NCBI RefSeq assembly: GCF_900537995.1
Contig: NZ_LR027880.1
Location: 2,240,001 to 2,304,000, forward strand
Source of the DNA: Roseburia intestinalis L1-82
Lineage (GTDB): Bacteria; Bacillota; Clostridia; Lachnospirales; Lachnospiraceae
Length of the DNA: 64,000 bases
Reading direction: 5' to 3'
A program made the position numbers and the translations under genes. The notes below the pieces were generated by a model that saw only the letters and a list, made by a program, of their open reading frames with translations, made no database searches and was not told the DNA's origin. Of this stretch, positions 8,894 to 17,909 are shown in pieces (position 1 is the first letter of the stretch; the number at the start of each line of letters is the position of its first letter).

Positions 8894-9913
8894 CTAGAAC
8901 TGATTTAAAAATCTCTGATCATTTTCATAGAGCAGACGCATATCATCGATCTCATATTTGAGCAGTGCAATACGCTCTAATCCGATACCGAACGCAAATC
9001 CTGAGTATTCTTCCGGATCAATGCCGCTCATGCGCAGTACACGCGGATGTACCATACCACAGCCTAAAATCTCAATCCATCCTTCACCCTTACAGAAACG
9101 GCATCCTTTCCCGCCGCATTTAAAACAGGTCACGTCCATCTCGGCAGATGGCTCTGTAAACGGAAAATGATGCGGTCGGAATTTTACTTTGGTATCCTGT
9201 CCGAATAACTGTCTTGCGAATTCTGCAAGTGTTCCCTTTAAATCAGAAAACGTAATGTTTTTATCAACGACAAGTCCCTCGATCTGATGGAAAGACGGAG
9301 AATGTGTCGCATCTACCTCATCGGCACGGAATACACGGCCCGGTGCGATCATACGGATCGGGAGATGCCCTTTTTCCATCTCACGGACCTGTACCGGAGA
9401 TGTCTGTGTACGGAGCACGATCTTGTCATTGATATAGAACGTATCCTGCTCGTCCTTTGCCGGATGGTTTGCCGGGATATTAAGAGCCTCAAAGTTATAA
9501 TAATCATACTCTACTTCCGGTCCCTCTACCACTTCGTAACCCATTCCGGTAAAGATGCGCTCTACCTCTTCTAAAGCGATCGTGTTCGGATGACGGTGTC
9601 CGACATTATTTTTCTTTGCCGGAAGCGTCACATCGATGACTTCTCTGCGCAGTTTTGCATCTAACTCCGCTGCCTCTAATTTTTTCTTTGTCTCATCTAA
9701 AATCTTCTCGATGCTCTCTCTCGTCTCATTGACAAGCTGTCCGACTAACGGGCGCTCCTCCGGGCTGACATCCTTCATGCTCTTTAATACAGCGGTCAGT
9801 TCTCCTTTTTTTCCAAGAACTGCAACACGCACATCATTCAATTTCGACAGATCGCCGGATGCTTCGATCTGACGGATCGCATCTTCTCTGATTTTCTGCA
9901 ATTTTTCTTTCAT
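8894..9913 (-). CDS. pheS: Phenylalanine--tRNA ligase alpha subunit
   Basis: The 339-residue catalytic alpha chain, which activates phenylalanine and aminoacylates tRNA-Phe. The N-terminal coiled-coil tRNA-binding arm (residues 1-90) is followed by the class II core: motif 1 near [20 protein letters not shown], motif 2 ([20 protein letters not shown], with [10 protein letters not shown]) and motif 3 ([20 protein letters not shown]). The Phe-pocket GRVFR/FHQ residues are intact. The cysteine-rich [20 protein letters not shown] insert may bind zinc, as in several Firmicutes. The start is ATG 9911-9913, six bases after GGAG; a start four codons upstream lacks a site. First gene after the T-box. 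Confidence 0.97.
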   Translation of the reverse strand: MKEKLQKIREDAIRQIEASGDLSKLNDVRVAVLGKKGELTAVLKSMKDVSPEERPLVGQLVNETRESIEKILDETKKKLEAAELDAKLRREVIDVTLPAKKNNVGHRHPNTIALEEVERIFTGMGYEVVEGPEVEYDYYNFEALNIPANHPAKDEQDTFYINDKIVLRTQTSPVQVREMEKGHLPIRMIAPGRVFRADEVDATHSPSFHQIEGLVVDKNITFSDLKGTLAEFARQLFGQDTKVKFRPHHFPFTEPSAEMDVTCFKCGGKGCRFCKGEGWIEILGCGMVHPRVLRMSGIDPEEYSGFAFGIGLERIALLKYEIDDMRLLYENDQRFLNQF

Positions 9914-10011
9914 GATAATCTCCATTCTGCATTATTTCTTTCAGATATTTGTCTCACAAATTATTTTTGTGACACAATTTCCTGTGGTGGATTTGTTTCA
10001 GCAACAAAAAA

Positions 10012-10271
10012 CGCGGAGTCATTCGTCCAGGGACGAATGATTCCGCGATACCACCCTGATTCTTTCTGCCACGAATATTGACAAAAAGCTCTTAACATGC
10101 GTAACGTGCATGGACGTCATCTGCTACTGTCATTTCACAAATGCAGCTCCCGTGCGAACTTCGCTCCCTACCTTGTCTTAAATGGGTTTTCAGCCGGTGA
10201 CCCACTCTCTCTGAAAGAATTATAGTGCACTACTAATCACGTTCAATGCCTTTTCTTTTATTTTCACTCTG
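10012..10271 (-). ncRNA. T-box leader (tRNA-Phe sensing) upstream of pheS
   Basis: The canonical T-box bulge sequence AGGGTGGTATCGCGG reads on the minus strand at 10057-10043, immediately before a strong terminator (arms ending at 10047 and 10012, CGCGGA/TCCGCG ends, then T6). Stem I signatures are present upstream: CAGAGAGAGTGGG with GGCTGAAAACCC. A TTC codon in GCGAAGTTCGCACGG (10158-10156) is in the right place to be the phenylalanine specifier. Uncharged tRNA-Phe would stabilise the antiterminator and switch on pheST. The specifier position is a judgement; the T-box itself is firm. Confidence 0.92.
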
Positions 10272-10277
10272 TATTGC

Positions 10278-10306
10278 ATTTTAGCACAGGAAATTTATTA
10301 GTTCAA
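10278..10306 (-). promoter_or_regulatory. Sigma-A promoter of the pheST T-box operon
   Basis: TTGAAC (complement of 10301-10306), 17-base spacer, TAAAAT (complement of 10278-10283). It overlaps the 3' end of the YihY-type gene and places the transcript start near 10271, just ahead of T-box stem I. Confidence 0.75.
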
Positions 10307-11160
10307 GAGTTTTTTCTCTTTTTCTTCTCTTTCTCTTTGAGCAGCCACTTGCGGATACTGTCATTGAAAATGACATTTACTTCCGCCGACATCATCATGA
10401 TATACATACAGAAATAAAGCCACAGCATGATGAGGGCGATCGTCGTCAGGCTTCCATACATGGAAAAACCGTTAAAATAATCCACATAGATGGAAACACC
10501 GATAGAAAAAATATACCATGCCACACCGCAGATCGCCGCGCCCGGAAGCTGGCTTTTAAAGGTCAGTTTTTTATTTGGCAGTGCTGTAAATATCACATCA
10601 AAGAAAACAATTAACATGACCAGCATGATAAGTCCCCGAAAATGTGCCAAAAGATCTACCGCATGCCGCAGTAACGGGATATACTGCGATGCCAGTTTTT
10701 GGAGAGAATTACCAAAAACAATGACTAACAGTGTAAACACAATAGCTACCAGAAAAATCACCGTATACACAACTGCCCACATCCGCAGTACAAGCCAATT
10801 TCTTGTTTCCTCCAGATCATTGACCGAATTGAGTCCATCCGTCATGTACTGCACACCTTTTGCTGCTGACCAGATTGCAACGATCGCCGTAATGGAAATA
10901 ATGCCTGCTGATCTGTTGTATACCTCATCAATCAGTGAAATAAGAAATGGTGCTATGTATTCCGGCATAACTCTCTCGATGATTTTTAAAAGCGTCCCCT
11001 CTGTCACGGAAGTATACTGTAACAGGGATGAGAAAACCATAAGAAACGGGATCAGTGATAATATAATAAAAAACGCAGACTGCGCAGAATATGCATTGAT
11101 CTTATCCCGTTTACATTTTCCCATAAACGACATCACATTTCCTATAATCTTCCAGATCAT
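10303..11160 (-). CDS. YihY/virulence factor BrkB family membrane protein
   Basis: A 285-residue integral membrane protein of the YihY/BrkB family (once called ribonuclease BN, wrongly). Family marks: the N-terminal amphipathic stretch, AYSAQSAFFIILSLIPFLMV, the central ATLxxxR-like region with AIWSAAKGVQYMTDGLNSVN, LPNKKLTFKSQLPGAAICGV and YGSLTTIALIMLWLYFCMYI, giving about six transmembrane helices. A basic tail (KEKEKKKRKNS) is cytosolic. Physiological role is unsettled. The start ATG overlaps the TGA of the SpoIID-like gene (ATGA), with GGAAGGAAAAGAG ahead, so the two are coupled. A longer frame upstream reads into that gene and is rejected. Confidence 0.88.
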   Translation of the reverse strand: MIWKIIGNVMSFMGKCKRDKINAYSAQSAFFIILSLIPFLMVFSSLLQYTSVTEGTLLKIIERVMPEYIAPFLISLIDEVYNRSAGIISITAIVAIWSAAKGVQYMTDGLNSVNDLEETRNWLVLRMWAVVYTVIFLVAIVFTLLVIVFGNSLQKLASQYIPLLRHAVDLLAHFRGLIMLVMLIVFFDVIFTALPNKKLTFKSQLPGAAICGVAWYIFSIGVSIYVDYFNGFSMYGSLTTIALIMLWLYFCMYIMMMSAEVNVIFNDSIRKWLLKEKEKKKRKNS

Positions 11161-13412
11161 AATGTCTCTTTTCCTTCCATCTCTCCGATTGTTTCCACGG
11201 TAATATCCTGATAAAAATAATTTAAGATATCCTGATAGCCCATACCGGCTTTTGCCATTCCGTTTGCCCCATTCTGGCTCATTCCGAGTCCGTGCCCATA
11301 ACCACCGCCGGACAGCAGATATGTCCCGTCTTCCTGTTTCTCGACGGTTGAAAATGCACTTGGCAGCATCGTAATATTCTCTGATTCCGTTGCATCTGCG
11401 TAGACAATTTTTTTCACCATACAGCCTAAAATCTTGCGGATGTTGTACTCTGTTTTTATTTTCACAATGCCGCATTCATAAGTAAGATCTAATGTAAGAA
11501 TCGAACCGGAACTGCTTCTTGCTTCCACTGACATTCCGGTAATGGCTCCCATTTTCTCCCCGGCAGCGGCGACATCCATCTCCGTCGTACCGTCAGATTC
11601 ATAATATAACACATTTTTTGGTGAAATGGAATGTCTTGCCGCTAAGATCTCATTCACCGTTTCTGTCTTATCCGATAAATCTGCCGTTGCAAACCACCTG
11701 TAATAACGGATATCGCTGTCATATCCATCCGCACTGCTCTTGATGTACTTGGAAAATGCAGTTTCATCCGACAAATCTATGTCAGCATCCGCCTGGTTTA
11801 AGCATGCTTTTTTCAGATAGCCATAGGACGACGGATCATCCACATTCCAGATCTCCGCGGTGTCTGTGTAACCCATGGAAGTCGAAAAATAATATGCCTC
11901 CACAACTTTTCCGTTCCATGTCAGCACCTGCCCGCATGTCGCATCCACAGCGGCGACAGATTCCTTTGTCTTTTCTACTTTGTTATAAACCTGGTAGGAG
12001 GTGCTGTCATTGATATGTGCACCGTAAGCCGCCAGATCCGCCCGCATCAGCTGCATATAGACATAACTGCGCGCACACACCGCCTGTGTCTTAAGCGCTT
12101 CCGGAGAAAAGCTTGATGGCATCTCACTCGGCACGACCGCATACAGATATTCCTCTAACGGCAGTTCATTGACAACCGTATATCCATTCTCTGTGCTGCG
12201 CACCTCAATCGTCCCCGCATAACCATTTGATACAGCCGTTCCATTTCCATTGCACAGATAGATCTTACCGTCTTCCGACTCCGGTTTTACGATATAGGTT
12301 TTTCCCGGTGCCATCGTCAGTGTATCTGCCGGATGAAGGAGTTCCTCAGATCCGGCGCTTTTCGTTTCATCACCACAAGTTATATTAGCATTTGTCGAAC
12401 ATTTCAGATAAACATCGCTCCGGATATTTGTTCCGTCATCCGATAGCAGAAGAACACGGATATTTTTGATATCAGCCGGCTGTAAAATAAGAATTGCGCA
12501 GACTTCCTTTCCCGCAGTCACATAAGCCACATTCATATTGCCCAAAACGACATCCGATATGGATTTTTCAGACACATCTCCATAGGTCTGGTAAACCGGA
12601 AGCTTCCCATTGTGGTGGATTCTTCCATAATCTTCAATCTCGATCTCAGAATCATCATAGGATAACATCTGTCCCTGTATGATATCCTGTTTTGTTTTGA
12701 TTGCAGTAAGCGCTCCATCCCGAAATACCAGATCACATACTCCCGGTTCACAGGATATCCATCTCTCCTGTAACTCTTTTTCATAGACGGCACCTGCAAA
12801 TAAAAAACTGATTTTTTCATCCTGACAGGATTTCAGATATGCATTTTCAATCGTTTGTTCCTGCTCTGACACCTGTGCAATTCCAATGCACTGATCCTCT
12901 TTTATATAAACATCATAGGACATCCAGTCCGTAAAATATGTATTCTGCAGTTTCGTATAAAAATCTCCCTGATTCGTGACCAGAACCGTCTGATCTTCCA
13001 TTTCCATACGGTTTAGCACAAGCAGTGTTTCTTTTTTTACGCTTTGTTCCATATCAAGAAACGCAAGGATCTGCGCATATACCTGGTTCCATTCTGTACG
13101 CGAAACGGCAGCATTTTTTCTTTTTTCCGAAAAATCAATCTGTTCCGAAACTCCAAGTCTTTTTAACAGCTCATCCAGCACTGCCCCTGTCAGATAATCT
13201 TTTTTTCCGCCCTCAAACCATTCGTCCCACTCTTCCTGTGAATATACGGTAAAAATCAGTTCCTGCTTTACTTCATCAACGCTGATATAATTTTCCGAAA
13301 AAATTTCCGGATCATAATTTTCCTTCAGTTTTCCTATCAGTATTCCTGCAAACACACAAATTAAAACCGCCAATATTACTGCCGAAATTTTTGGCATATT
13401 TCTTTTTTTCAC
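11157..13412 (-). CDS. SpoIID/LytB domain protein, long form with N-terminal membrane anchor
   Basis: A 751-residue exported protein. Residues 9-27 form a single membrane anchor or uncleaved signal (ISAVILAVLICVFAGILIGK). About 370 residues of unrecognised extracytoplasmic sequence follow. The C-terminal half carries the SpoIID/LytB domain, with the catalytic-Glu motif VVPSEMPSSFSPEALKTQAV, ARSYVY, SYQVYNKVEKT and the C-terminal GGGYGHGLGMSQNGANGMAK and GYQDILNYFYQDI. SpoIID is a lytic transglycosylase acting in engulfment; relatives (LytB) act in vegetative wall turnover. The protein is about twice the length of B. subtilis SpoIID, so a wall role other than canonical engulfment is possible. 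It is coupled to the YihY-type gene. Confidence 0.85.
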   Translation of the reverse strand: MKKRNMPKISAVILAVLICVFAGILIGKLKENYDPEIFSENYISVDEVKQELIFTVYSQEEWDEWFEGGKKDYLTGAVLDELLKRLGVSEQIDFSEKRKNAAVSRTEWNQVYAQILAFLDMEQSVKKETLLVLNRMEMEDQTVLVTNQGDFYTKLQNTYFTDWMSYDVYIKEDQCIGIAQVSEQEQTIENAYLKSCQDEKISFLFAGAVYEKELQERWISCEPGVCDLVFRDGALTAIKTKQDIIQGQMLSYDDSEIEIEDYGRIHHNGKLPVYQTYGDVSEKSISDVVLGNMNVAYVTAGKEVCAILILQPADIKNIRVLLLSDDGTNIRSDVYLKCSTNANITCGDETKSAGSEELLHPADTLTMAPGKTYIVKPESEDGKIYLCNGNGTAVSNGYAGTIEVRSTENGYTVVNELPLEEYLYAVVPSEMPSSFSPEALKTQAVCARSYVYMQLMRADLAAYGAHINDSTSYQVYNKVEKTKESVAAVDATCGQVLTWNGKVVEAYYFSTSMGYTDTAEIWNVDDPSSYGYLKKACLNQADADIDLSDETAFSKYIKSSADGYDSDIRYYRWFATADLSDKTETVNEILAARHSISPKNVLYYESDGTTEMDVAAAGEKMGAITGMSVEARSSSGSILTLDLTYECGIVKIKTEYNIRKILGCMVKKIVYADATESENITMLPSAFSTVEKQEDGTYLLSGGGYGHGLGMSQNGANGMAKAGMGYQDILNYFYQDITVETIGEMEGKETL

Positions 13413-13464
13413 GCTAATCTCCGTTTCTGTATCAAATACCTTTGATTTCCGTCATTTTATTACA

Positions 13465-13500
13465 TAAAAGAAGCTGCTTATATTTCAAAGCAGCTTCTCT
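13465..13500. terminator. Terminator downstream of the 6S RNA region
   Basis: Arms AGAAGCTGCTT (13469-13479) and AAGCAGCTTCT (13488-13498), 11 bp with an 8-base loop. A short T-run follows on the minus strand and TATTTTT a few bases beyond on the plus strand. It lies about 50 bases before the SpoIID-type start and would end the 6S transcript. Confidence 0.65.
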
Positions 13501-13517
13501 TCGTATTTTTAAATATT

Positions 13518-13640
13518 CCTTTGTATATCAATGATTTTTCATCTGTATACCGAATATTCTTCTGTACAGTAAACTTTCTTTTGTACTCTTTACTTCTTCT
13601 GTACTTTAAAAATCTTCTGTACCATATGATCTTTTGTATA
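13518..13640 (-). repeat. Seven-copy degenerate tandem array, consensus GTACAGAAGA
   Basis: On the plus strand the core TTYTGTAY recurs seven times, with its G at 13523, 13545, 13564, 13583, 13601, 13619 and 13636. The spacing shrinks from 22 to 17 bases. Four units have exact TGTAC. The sequence between cores is A/T-rich and not conserved. It lies between the 6S RNA and its terminator, and not in a credible gene: the 80-codon frame across it also covers the 6S RNA. Function unknown. Confidence 0.7.
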
Positions 13641-13836
13641 AACCCAAAATGCCGTTTCCTACGTTTTTGACTCCTAGCGACCGCTAGGTGGGTAACCGCA
13701 CGTTGGTTTCTGTCTTCCACTGCTCACGTACCGAAGTACTGATGGCTTGACATCTGCCTTCGAATATAAGAATCCCATAAAAGTAAATGTAGGTTCAAAA
13801 ATGTAGGGTGTCGCACATCCCAGGCCGTTTTTGATA
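13640..13836 (-). ncRNA. ssrS: 6S RNA (SsrS), ends approximate
   Basis: The minus strand carries the pattern I know from Clostridia 6S RNA: GACACCCTACATTTTTGAAC, then CCTACATTTACTTTTATGGG, a GTAC-TTCG-GTAC tetraloop hairpin, GGTTACCCACCTAGC, a CCTAGC/GCTAGG hairpin and GGAGTCAAAAACG. 6S RNA mimics an open promoter and sequesters sigma-A RNA polymerase in slow growth. A near-consensus promoter sits just upstream at the expected spacing. The 3' end is not fixed; a processed end near 13640 is assumed. Identification rests on recalled sequence pattern plus promoter placement. Confidence 0.72.
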
Positions 13837-13841
13837 GTCTT

Positions 13842-13870
13842 ATTATACTTTAATATTCCCTATTTCGCAA
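13842..13870 (-). promoter_or_regulatory. Sigma-A promoter of the 6S RNA
   Basis: TTGCGA (complement of 13865-13870), 17-base spacer, perfect TATAAT (complement of 13842-13847). It predicts a start near 13835, at the 5' end of the 6S RNA pattern. Confidence 0.8.
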
Positions 13871-13895
13871 CTATAAATTAGTGCCAAATTTTGTT

Positions 13896-14969
13896 TTACT
13901 TTCTATCTATTTTCTCTATTGACAAAAGCTGCTTTACCTGTTCAACAGCTTCCTCCATATCATCTGTCCGTATGGAAAAGTCACAGAGTTCCTCATTGTC
14001 AATTTCATTTTCCAACGATAATAAGCGGTACATCTTTTCCTGATTACTGATATCTTTTTCTAAAATACTTGAAATCATCTTTTCGCGGCTGCTTCTGCAA
14101 AATAAGATCGAGGTCGCAAACAGCCGTTTCATGGATATCGCGCCTCCAATATCAAGCGGTACGATCGGACTTACCCCATCCTTTATCATTCTGGCAATAT
14201 CTGATGCTGATATTCCATATTTATTGCCAGCATACACAGTTACTGTCACAAAATCATTTTTTTTATTTTTAAATTCTTCTGCGGAAAGTCTCTGATGGAT
14301 TCCATCTGCTGTTCCCGTCGTATAAGAATGAACAATCCTGCCTGTTCCTGCCCTCTCAAGTCTTTTTGCAAGTTCATTTTTCCCAGAACCGGATGGACCG
14401 ACTAAAGCTATCACAGACGGTAAAGAAACCGGCTTTTTATCTAACAGCATCGATTCTTTGATCTGATCGATCAGCTGTAAAAACTCTCCATAATGGTTTA
14501 CGGAAAGAATCCCACTGAGTGATTCATTCCATGGGCGCCGCATTAAAACCGGATATTTTGCACAACTCTTTAAAATATTATGCGGGCCGTCATCCAGGGT
14601 AACATCAAAATGAACCAGTGACTTCTGAAAACCCATAATAATATTCTGTTCCGGGAAATCAGGAAATGCCGTCAATATCTGTTTTGCCCGCAGACTCATA
14701 AACTGTGGAGCGATTGCTGTGATAATATATACTTTCCCCTTTTTCTGCAATTCATGTATGAAATTTCTGGCTTCATCGGTCACAGTCTGCATTCGATAAA
14801 TGCGTTCGTCCTGATAATACTGCTTGATAACCGATGCCTTGCCAACATTTTCCCATGAATTGATATCTTCCAGTTTCAGATCTAAACCATGTTCCCCATT
14901 GGCAAGCTGTATCGCATGGGTGTTCAGATCCGAGATCACGTCATCCCAGTCAATTCCATATGTCAGCAT
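13896..14969 (-). CDS. Fusion of 5'(3')-deoxyribonucleotidase-like HAD domain and guanylate-kinase-like domain
   Basis: A 357-residue two-domain protein. Residues 1-175 match NT5C-type HAD phosphatases: motif I DWDDV, the acidic cap helix, TAIAP (motif II) and DVTLDDGPHNI (motif IV). Residues 190-350 look like guanylate kinase: P-loop ALVGPSGSGKNELAKRL, then HSYTTGTADGIHQRLSAEEF, YAGNKYGIS, and the C-terminal FSIRTDDMEEAVEQV. The usual SxTTRxxR nucleotide-binding arginines are replaced (SYTTGTADG), so kinase activity on GMP is doubtful. Together it might control a nucleotide pool, removing or adding phosphate; that is inference. ATG 14969 is nine bases after AGGGGG; an ATG three codons upstream is too close to it. 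It stands alone beside the 6S gene. Confidence 0.72.
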   Translation of the reverse strand: MLTYGIDWDDVISDLNTHAIQLANGEHGLDLKLEDINSWENVGKASVIKQYYQDERIYRMQTVTDEARNFIHELQKKGKVYIITAIAPQFMSLRAKQILTAFPDFPEQNIIMGFQKSLVHFDVTLDDGPHNILKSCAKYPVLMRRPWNESLSGILSVNHYGEFLQLIDQIKESMLLDKKPVSLPSVIALVGPSGSGKNELAKRLERAGTGRIVHSYTTGTADGIHQRLSAEEFKNKKNDFVTVTVYAGNKYGISASDIARMIKDGVSPIVPLDIGGAISMKRLFATSILFCRSSREKMISSILEKDISNQEKMYRLLSLENEIDNEELCDFSIRTDDMEEAVEQVKQLLSIEKIDRK

Positions 14970-15046
14970 AACAATCATTCCCCCTTTTCCATAAAATTCC
15001 TGTCATTTATTTTAACACTTACCCCATCCTTAGAACAAAAAGTAAC

Positions 15047-15173
15047 AAAGAGTCGCTTGCGACTCTTTCGCGCTCGAGCGGTGCTGTTTACAGCTAACTT
15101 CTACTCCGCGAGATGCGCATCACGCCCGGAGGGCTTTTTAATTCATAGGACGTAATTTCCTATGAATTAAAAA
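15047..15173. repeat. Palindrome-rich intergenic element (REP/MITE-like)
   Basis: Six perfect dyads in 127 bp: AAAGAGTCGC with GCGACTCTTT (15047-15068, 2-base loop), CGCTCGAGCG (15071-15080), GCTGT/ACAGC (15083-15094), GATGCGCATC (15112-15121), GCCC/GGGC (15124-15134, then T5) and a 16-bp hairpin with 7-base loop (15135-15150 and 15158-15173, starting TTTTTAATTCATAGGA). GC content is visibly higher than the flanks up to 15134. No frame of useful size. This looks like a mobile or dispersed intergenic repeat; copy number cannot be judged from one window. Confidence 0.55.
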
Positions 15174-15200
15174 ATCGGGTGTGAACCAGTCACACCCGAT
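15168..15200 (-). terminator. pckA terminator
   Basis: Arms ATCGGGTGTGA (15174-15184) and TCACACCCGAT (15190-15200), 11 bp, 5-base loop, followed on the minus strand by at least six T. The T-run is shared with the neighbouring palindromic element. Confidence 0.88.
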
Positions 15201-15221
15201 CAAAATCCACATCAATATGAT

Positions 15222-16826
15222 TTATTTCTGAGGACCTGCAGAAACTAATGCTTTACCAGCGTCGTTTCCTTCATATTTAGCAAAGTTCTTGATGAATCTG
15301 TCAGCAAGATCTTTTGCTTTTGTCTCCCACTCAGATGCATCTGCATATGTGTCACGTGGGTCAAGAATACCTGAATCTACACCTGGAAGCTCTGTAGGAA
15401 CCTCGAAGTTGAACATTGGGATTTTCTTTGTTGGAGCTTTAAGAATATCACCAGAAAGGATAGCGTCGATGATTCCTCTTGTATCCTTGATTGTGATTCT
15501 CTTTCCTGTTCCATTCCATCCTGTATTTACAAGGTATGCTTTAGCGCCGCTCTTCTCCATCTTCTTAACAAGCTCTTCTGCATATTTTGTAGGATGCAGC
15601 TCTAAGAATGCCTGTCCGAAGCAAGCTGAGAATGTAGGTGTCGGCTCTGTGATTCCACGCTCTGTACCAGCAAGTTTTGCTGTGAATCCAGACAGGAAGT
15701 AGTACTGTGTCTGCTCTGGTGTCAGGATAGATACTGGAGGAAGTACTCCAAATGCATCTGCTGATAAGAAGATTACGTTCTTTGCAGCCGGTGCAGAAGA
15801 TACAGGTTTTACAATATTTGTAATGTGGTTGATTGGGTAAGATACACGAGTGTTCTCTGTAACGCTCTTGTCATCAAAATCAATCTTTCCGTTTGCATCA
15901 ACAGTAACGTTCTCTAACAGTGCGTTACGTTTGATTGCATTGTAGATATCCGGCTCAGACTCTTTGTCAAGACCGATAACCTTTGCATAGCATCCACCCT
16001 CGAAGTTGAATACACCGTTGTCATCCCAGCCGTGCTCATCATCACCGATTAAGAGACGTTTCGGATCTGTAGAAAGTGTTGTCTTTCCTGTTCCGGAAAG
16101 TCCGAAGAAGATTGCTGTATTCTCGCCGTTCATATCAGCGTTTGCTGAACAGTGCATGGAAGCGATGCCTTTAAGTGGGAGATAGTAGTTCATCATAGAG
16201 AACATACCTTTCTTCATCTCTCCACCGTACCATGTATTGACGATAACCTGCTCTTTGGATGTAATGTTGAATGCAACACATGTCTCTGAGTTAAGACCTA
16301 ACTCTTTGTAGTTCTCAACTTTTGCTTTTGAAGCATTGTATACGATAAAGTCCGGCTCAAAGTTCTCAAATTCTTCTGCTGTTGGCTTGATGAACATGTT
16401 TGTTACGAAATGAGCCTGCCATGCAACCTCAACGATGAAACGAACTGCCATACGTGTATCTTTATTTGCTCCACAGAAAGCATCTACTACGAACAGTCTC
16501 TTGTTTGAAAGTTCTTTCTTTGCAAGATCTTTCACTGCTGCCCATGTTTCCTCTGACATAGGATGGTTATCGTTTGGATATTCCTGTGAATTCCACCATA
16601 CAGTGTCTTTTGAATTCTCGTCCATAACGATATATTTATCTTTCGGGGAACGTCCTGTATAGATACCAGTCATAACGTTAACTGTACCAAGTTCTGTTTC
16701 CTTACCAACCTCATAACCCTCAAGACCTGCTTTGGTCTCTTCCTCGAATAACATCTCGTAAGAAGGATTGTGAACGATCTCTGTTACTCCGGTAATGCCA
16801 TACTTGCTTAAATCAATATTTGCCAT
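15222..16826 (-). CDS. pckA: Phosphoenolpyruvate carboxykinase (ATP)
   Basis: Interconverts oxaloacetate + ATP and PEP + CO2 + ADP. At 534 residues it has the family length. Visible motifs: [15 protein letters not shown] near the N-terminus, the substrate-binding region [30 protein letters not shown] (Mn2+ Lys/His region), the kinase P-loop [38 protein letters not shown] (metal Asp) and [17 protein letters not shown]. The ATP-dependent form in anaerobic fermenters usually makes oxaloacetate from PEP and gains ATP. Its neighbours are transcriptionally separate. A promoter lies upstream (TTGACA complement at 16911-16916, with an AT-rich -10 near 16889-16894). Confidence 0.97.
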   Translation of the reverse strand: MANIDLSKYGITGVTEIVHNPSYEMLFEEETKAGLEGYEVGKETELGTVNVMTGIYTGRSPKDKYIVMDENSKDTVWWNSQEYPNDNHPMSEETWAAVKDLAKKELSNKRLFVVDAFCGANKDTRMAVRFIVEVAWQAHFVTNMFIKPTAEEFENFEPDFIVYNASKAKVENYKELGLNSETCVAFNITSKEQVIVNTWYGGEMKKGMFSMMNYYLPLKGIASMHCSANADMNGENTAIFFGLSGTGKTTLSTDPKRLLIGDDEHGWDDNGVFNFEGGCYAKVIGLDKESEPDIYNAIKRNALLENVTVDANGKIDFDDKSVTENTRVSYPINHITNIVKPVSSAPAAKNVIFLSADAFGVLPPVSILTPEQTQYYFLSGFTAKLAGTERGITEPTPTFSACFGQAFLELHPTKYAEELVKKMEKSGAKAYLVNTGWNGTGKRITIKDTRGIIDAILSGDILKAPTKKIPMFNFEVPTELPGVDSGILDPRDTYADASEWETKAKDLADRFIKNFAKYEGNDAGKALVSAGPQK

Positions 16827-16886
16827 TGCTCTTTAACCTCTTTCCTTTAAAATAATCAGGGTATTTTTTAAAAAATTCCGCTAATA

Positions 16887-16916
16887 TAAATATACACAAT
16901 GTTATTTTTTTGTCAA
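16887..16916 (-). promoter_or_regulatory. Probable pckA promoter
   Basis: Perfect TTGACA (complement of 16911-16916) with either TATATT after 16 bases or TATTTA after 18. Both -10 choices overlap. Confidence 0.55.
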
Positions 16917-16939
16917 TCAGTTTTTGTAAAATAATGTCA

Positions 16940-17896
16940 TCAATTCTTCCGTTCCAACTCTTTTACAATCGGAGCGATCTGCACCAGTAAATTCTCCATA
17001 TTTTCAAACATGGTACTCTTTTGGGTTCCAAGATCATTTGCACGTTCTATGTGTAGGCACACCGTATCATACTCTGCTTTTTCACGCTCAAGTGAACCGT
17101 TTACATCGGCTAATTTTTCTCTTGAATCATCAAGCACCTTTGCGATTTCCTGCTGCACCTGATCTGCTCCGCCGGCTGCTGTTGTGATGCGGTCAAACAC
17201 TTCATAGGTTTCATCTGCACTCTCTAAACTCTTCCCGAGCGATTCTTTCGATGTTGTGATACTGTGATTCAAATTTTCCGTATCCTGTTCCACTTCGACA
17301 ATACTTCCATCTACGGAACTGACAAGACTTTTGATCTCACTTGCCAGATTTTTTACTTCCTCTGCGACAACAGCAAAACCTTTTCCCTGCTCTCCTGCAC
17401 GCGCCGCCTCAATTGACGCATTCAGTGCGAGCATATTGGTCTGATTGGCAATTGAAATGATCTGTCCCATACATTGCTTGATTTTCTGTACAGAAGCCTG
17501 AAAATCTTCAAATGTGCGCTGGATCTCGTCAAAATGTTCCTGCACTTCCCCGGAACTCTCCTTTAAGCTGCCAACTTTCTGTTGTGCCTCTTCCACCGCT
17601 TTTGTGATATCTTCCCTTACACCGGCAAACTGTCCGGATGTCTCACCAACTGTCTCAAACGTCTCATGAAAAGAACCAAGCTTCTCTTTCAGCTGTTTGT
17701 TTTCCTCTAGAACGGTCTGAAATGTATTCTGGATCTCCTGTAATTCGTCCAGCGAATTTACTTCCGTCAATGATAACTTTTTATGGTAGTCAAGCAGGCT
17801 GTCCGATACATGTATCAACGGATGCAGATTTAATTTTTCTTCCGTCTGCAGCACCTGTTCTTTGGTCTCTTTTACCTGTTTTTTGAATTGAAACAT
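16940..17896 (-). CDS. Soluble methyl-accepting chemotaxis-type signalling protein
   Basis: A 318-residue cytosolic chemoreceptor-like protein with no transmembrane segment. Most of it is coiled coil. The MCP hairpin tip ([20 protein letters not shown], then [20 protein letters not shown]) sits at about residues 150-190. No N-terminal sensor domain is recognisable; the first 120 residues are mainly helical. Start ATG 17894-17896 has GGGGGG five bases ahead; the longer frame overlaps the FIST gene. The FIST gene ends 13 bases upstream on the same strand, so FIST probably supplies the ligand-sensing part in trans and this protein the CheA-facing part. Short length of the signalling module suggests few methylation helices. 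Confidence 0.85.
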   Translation of the reverse strand: MFQFKKQVKETKEQVLQTEEKLNLHPLIHVSDSLLDYHKKLSLTEVNSLDELQEIQNTFQTVLEENKQLKEKLGSFHETFETVGETSGQFAGVREDITKAVEEAQQKVGSLKESSGEVQEHFDEIQRTFEDFQASVQKIKQCMGQIISIANQTNMLALNASIEAARAGEQGKGFAVVAEEVKNLASEIKSLVSSVDGSIVEVEQDTENLNHSITTSKESLGKSLESADETYEVFDRITTAAGGADQVQQEIAKVLDDSREKLADVNGSLEREKAEYDTVCLHIERANDLGTQKSTMFENMENLLVQIAPIVKELERKN

Positions 17897-17909
17897 CTGC
17901 ACTTCCCCC

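Noticed and set aside
10490..11203. 237-codon plus-strand frame opposite the YihY-type gene
   Set aside because: Antisense shadow of a clearly conserved membrane protein; no ribosome site.
13518..13640. Tandem array as a CRISPR
   Set aside because: Cores are 8 bases, spacing 17-22 and drifting; no 24-40-base repeat and no cas genes.
13478..13720. 80-codon minus-strand frame rich in Lys/Arg/Tyr
   Set aside because: It covers the 6S RNA, the tandem repeat and the terminator. Its protein is an artefact of the repeats, with no ribosome site worth the name.
15124..15139. GCCC-GGA-GGGC followed by T5 as a stand-alone terminator
   Set aside because: 4-bp stem is too short alone; kept only as part of the palindromic element.
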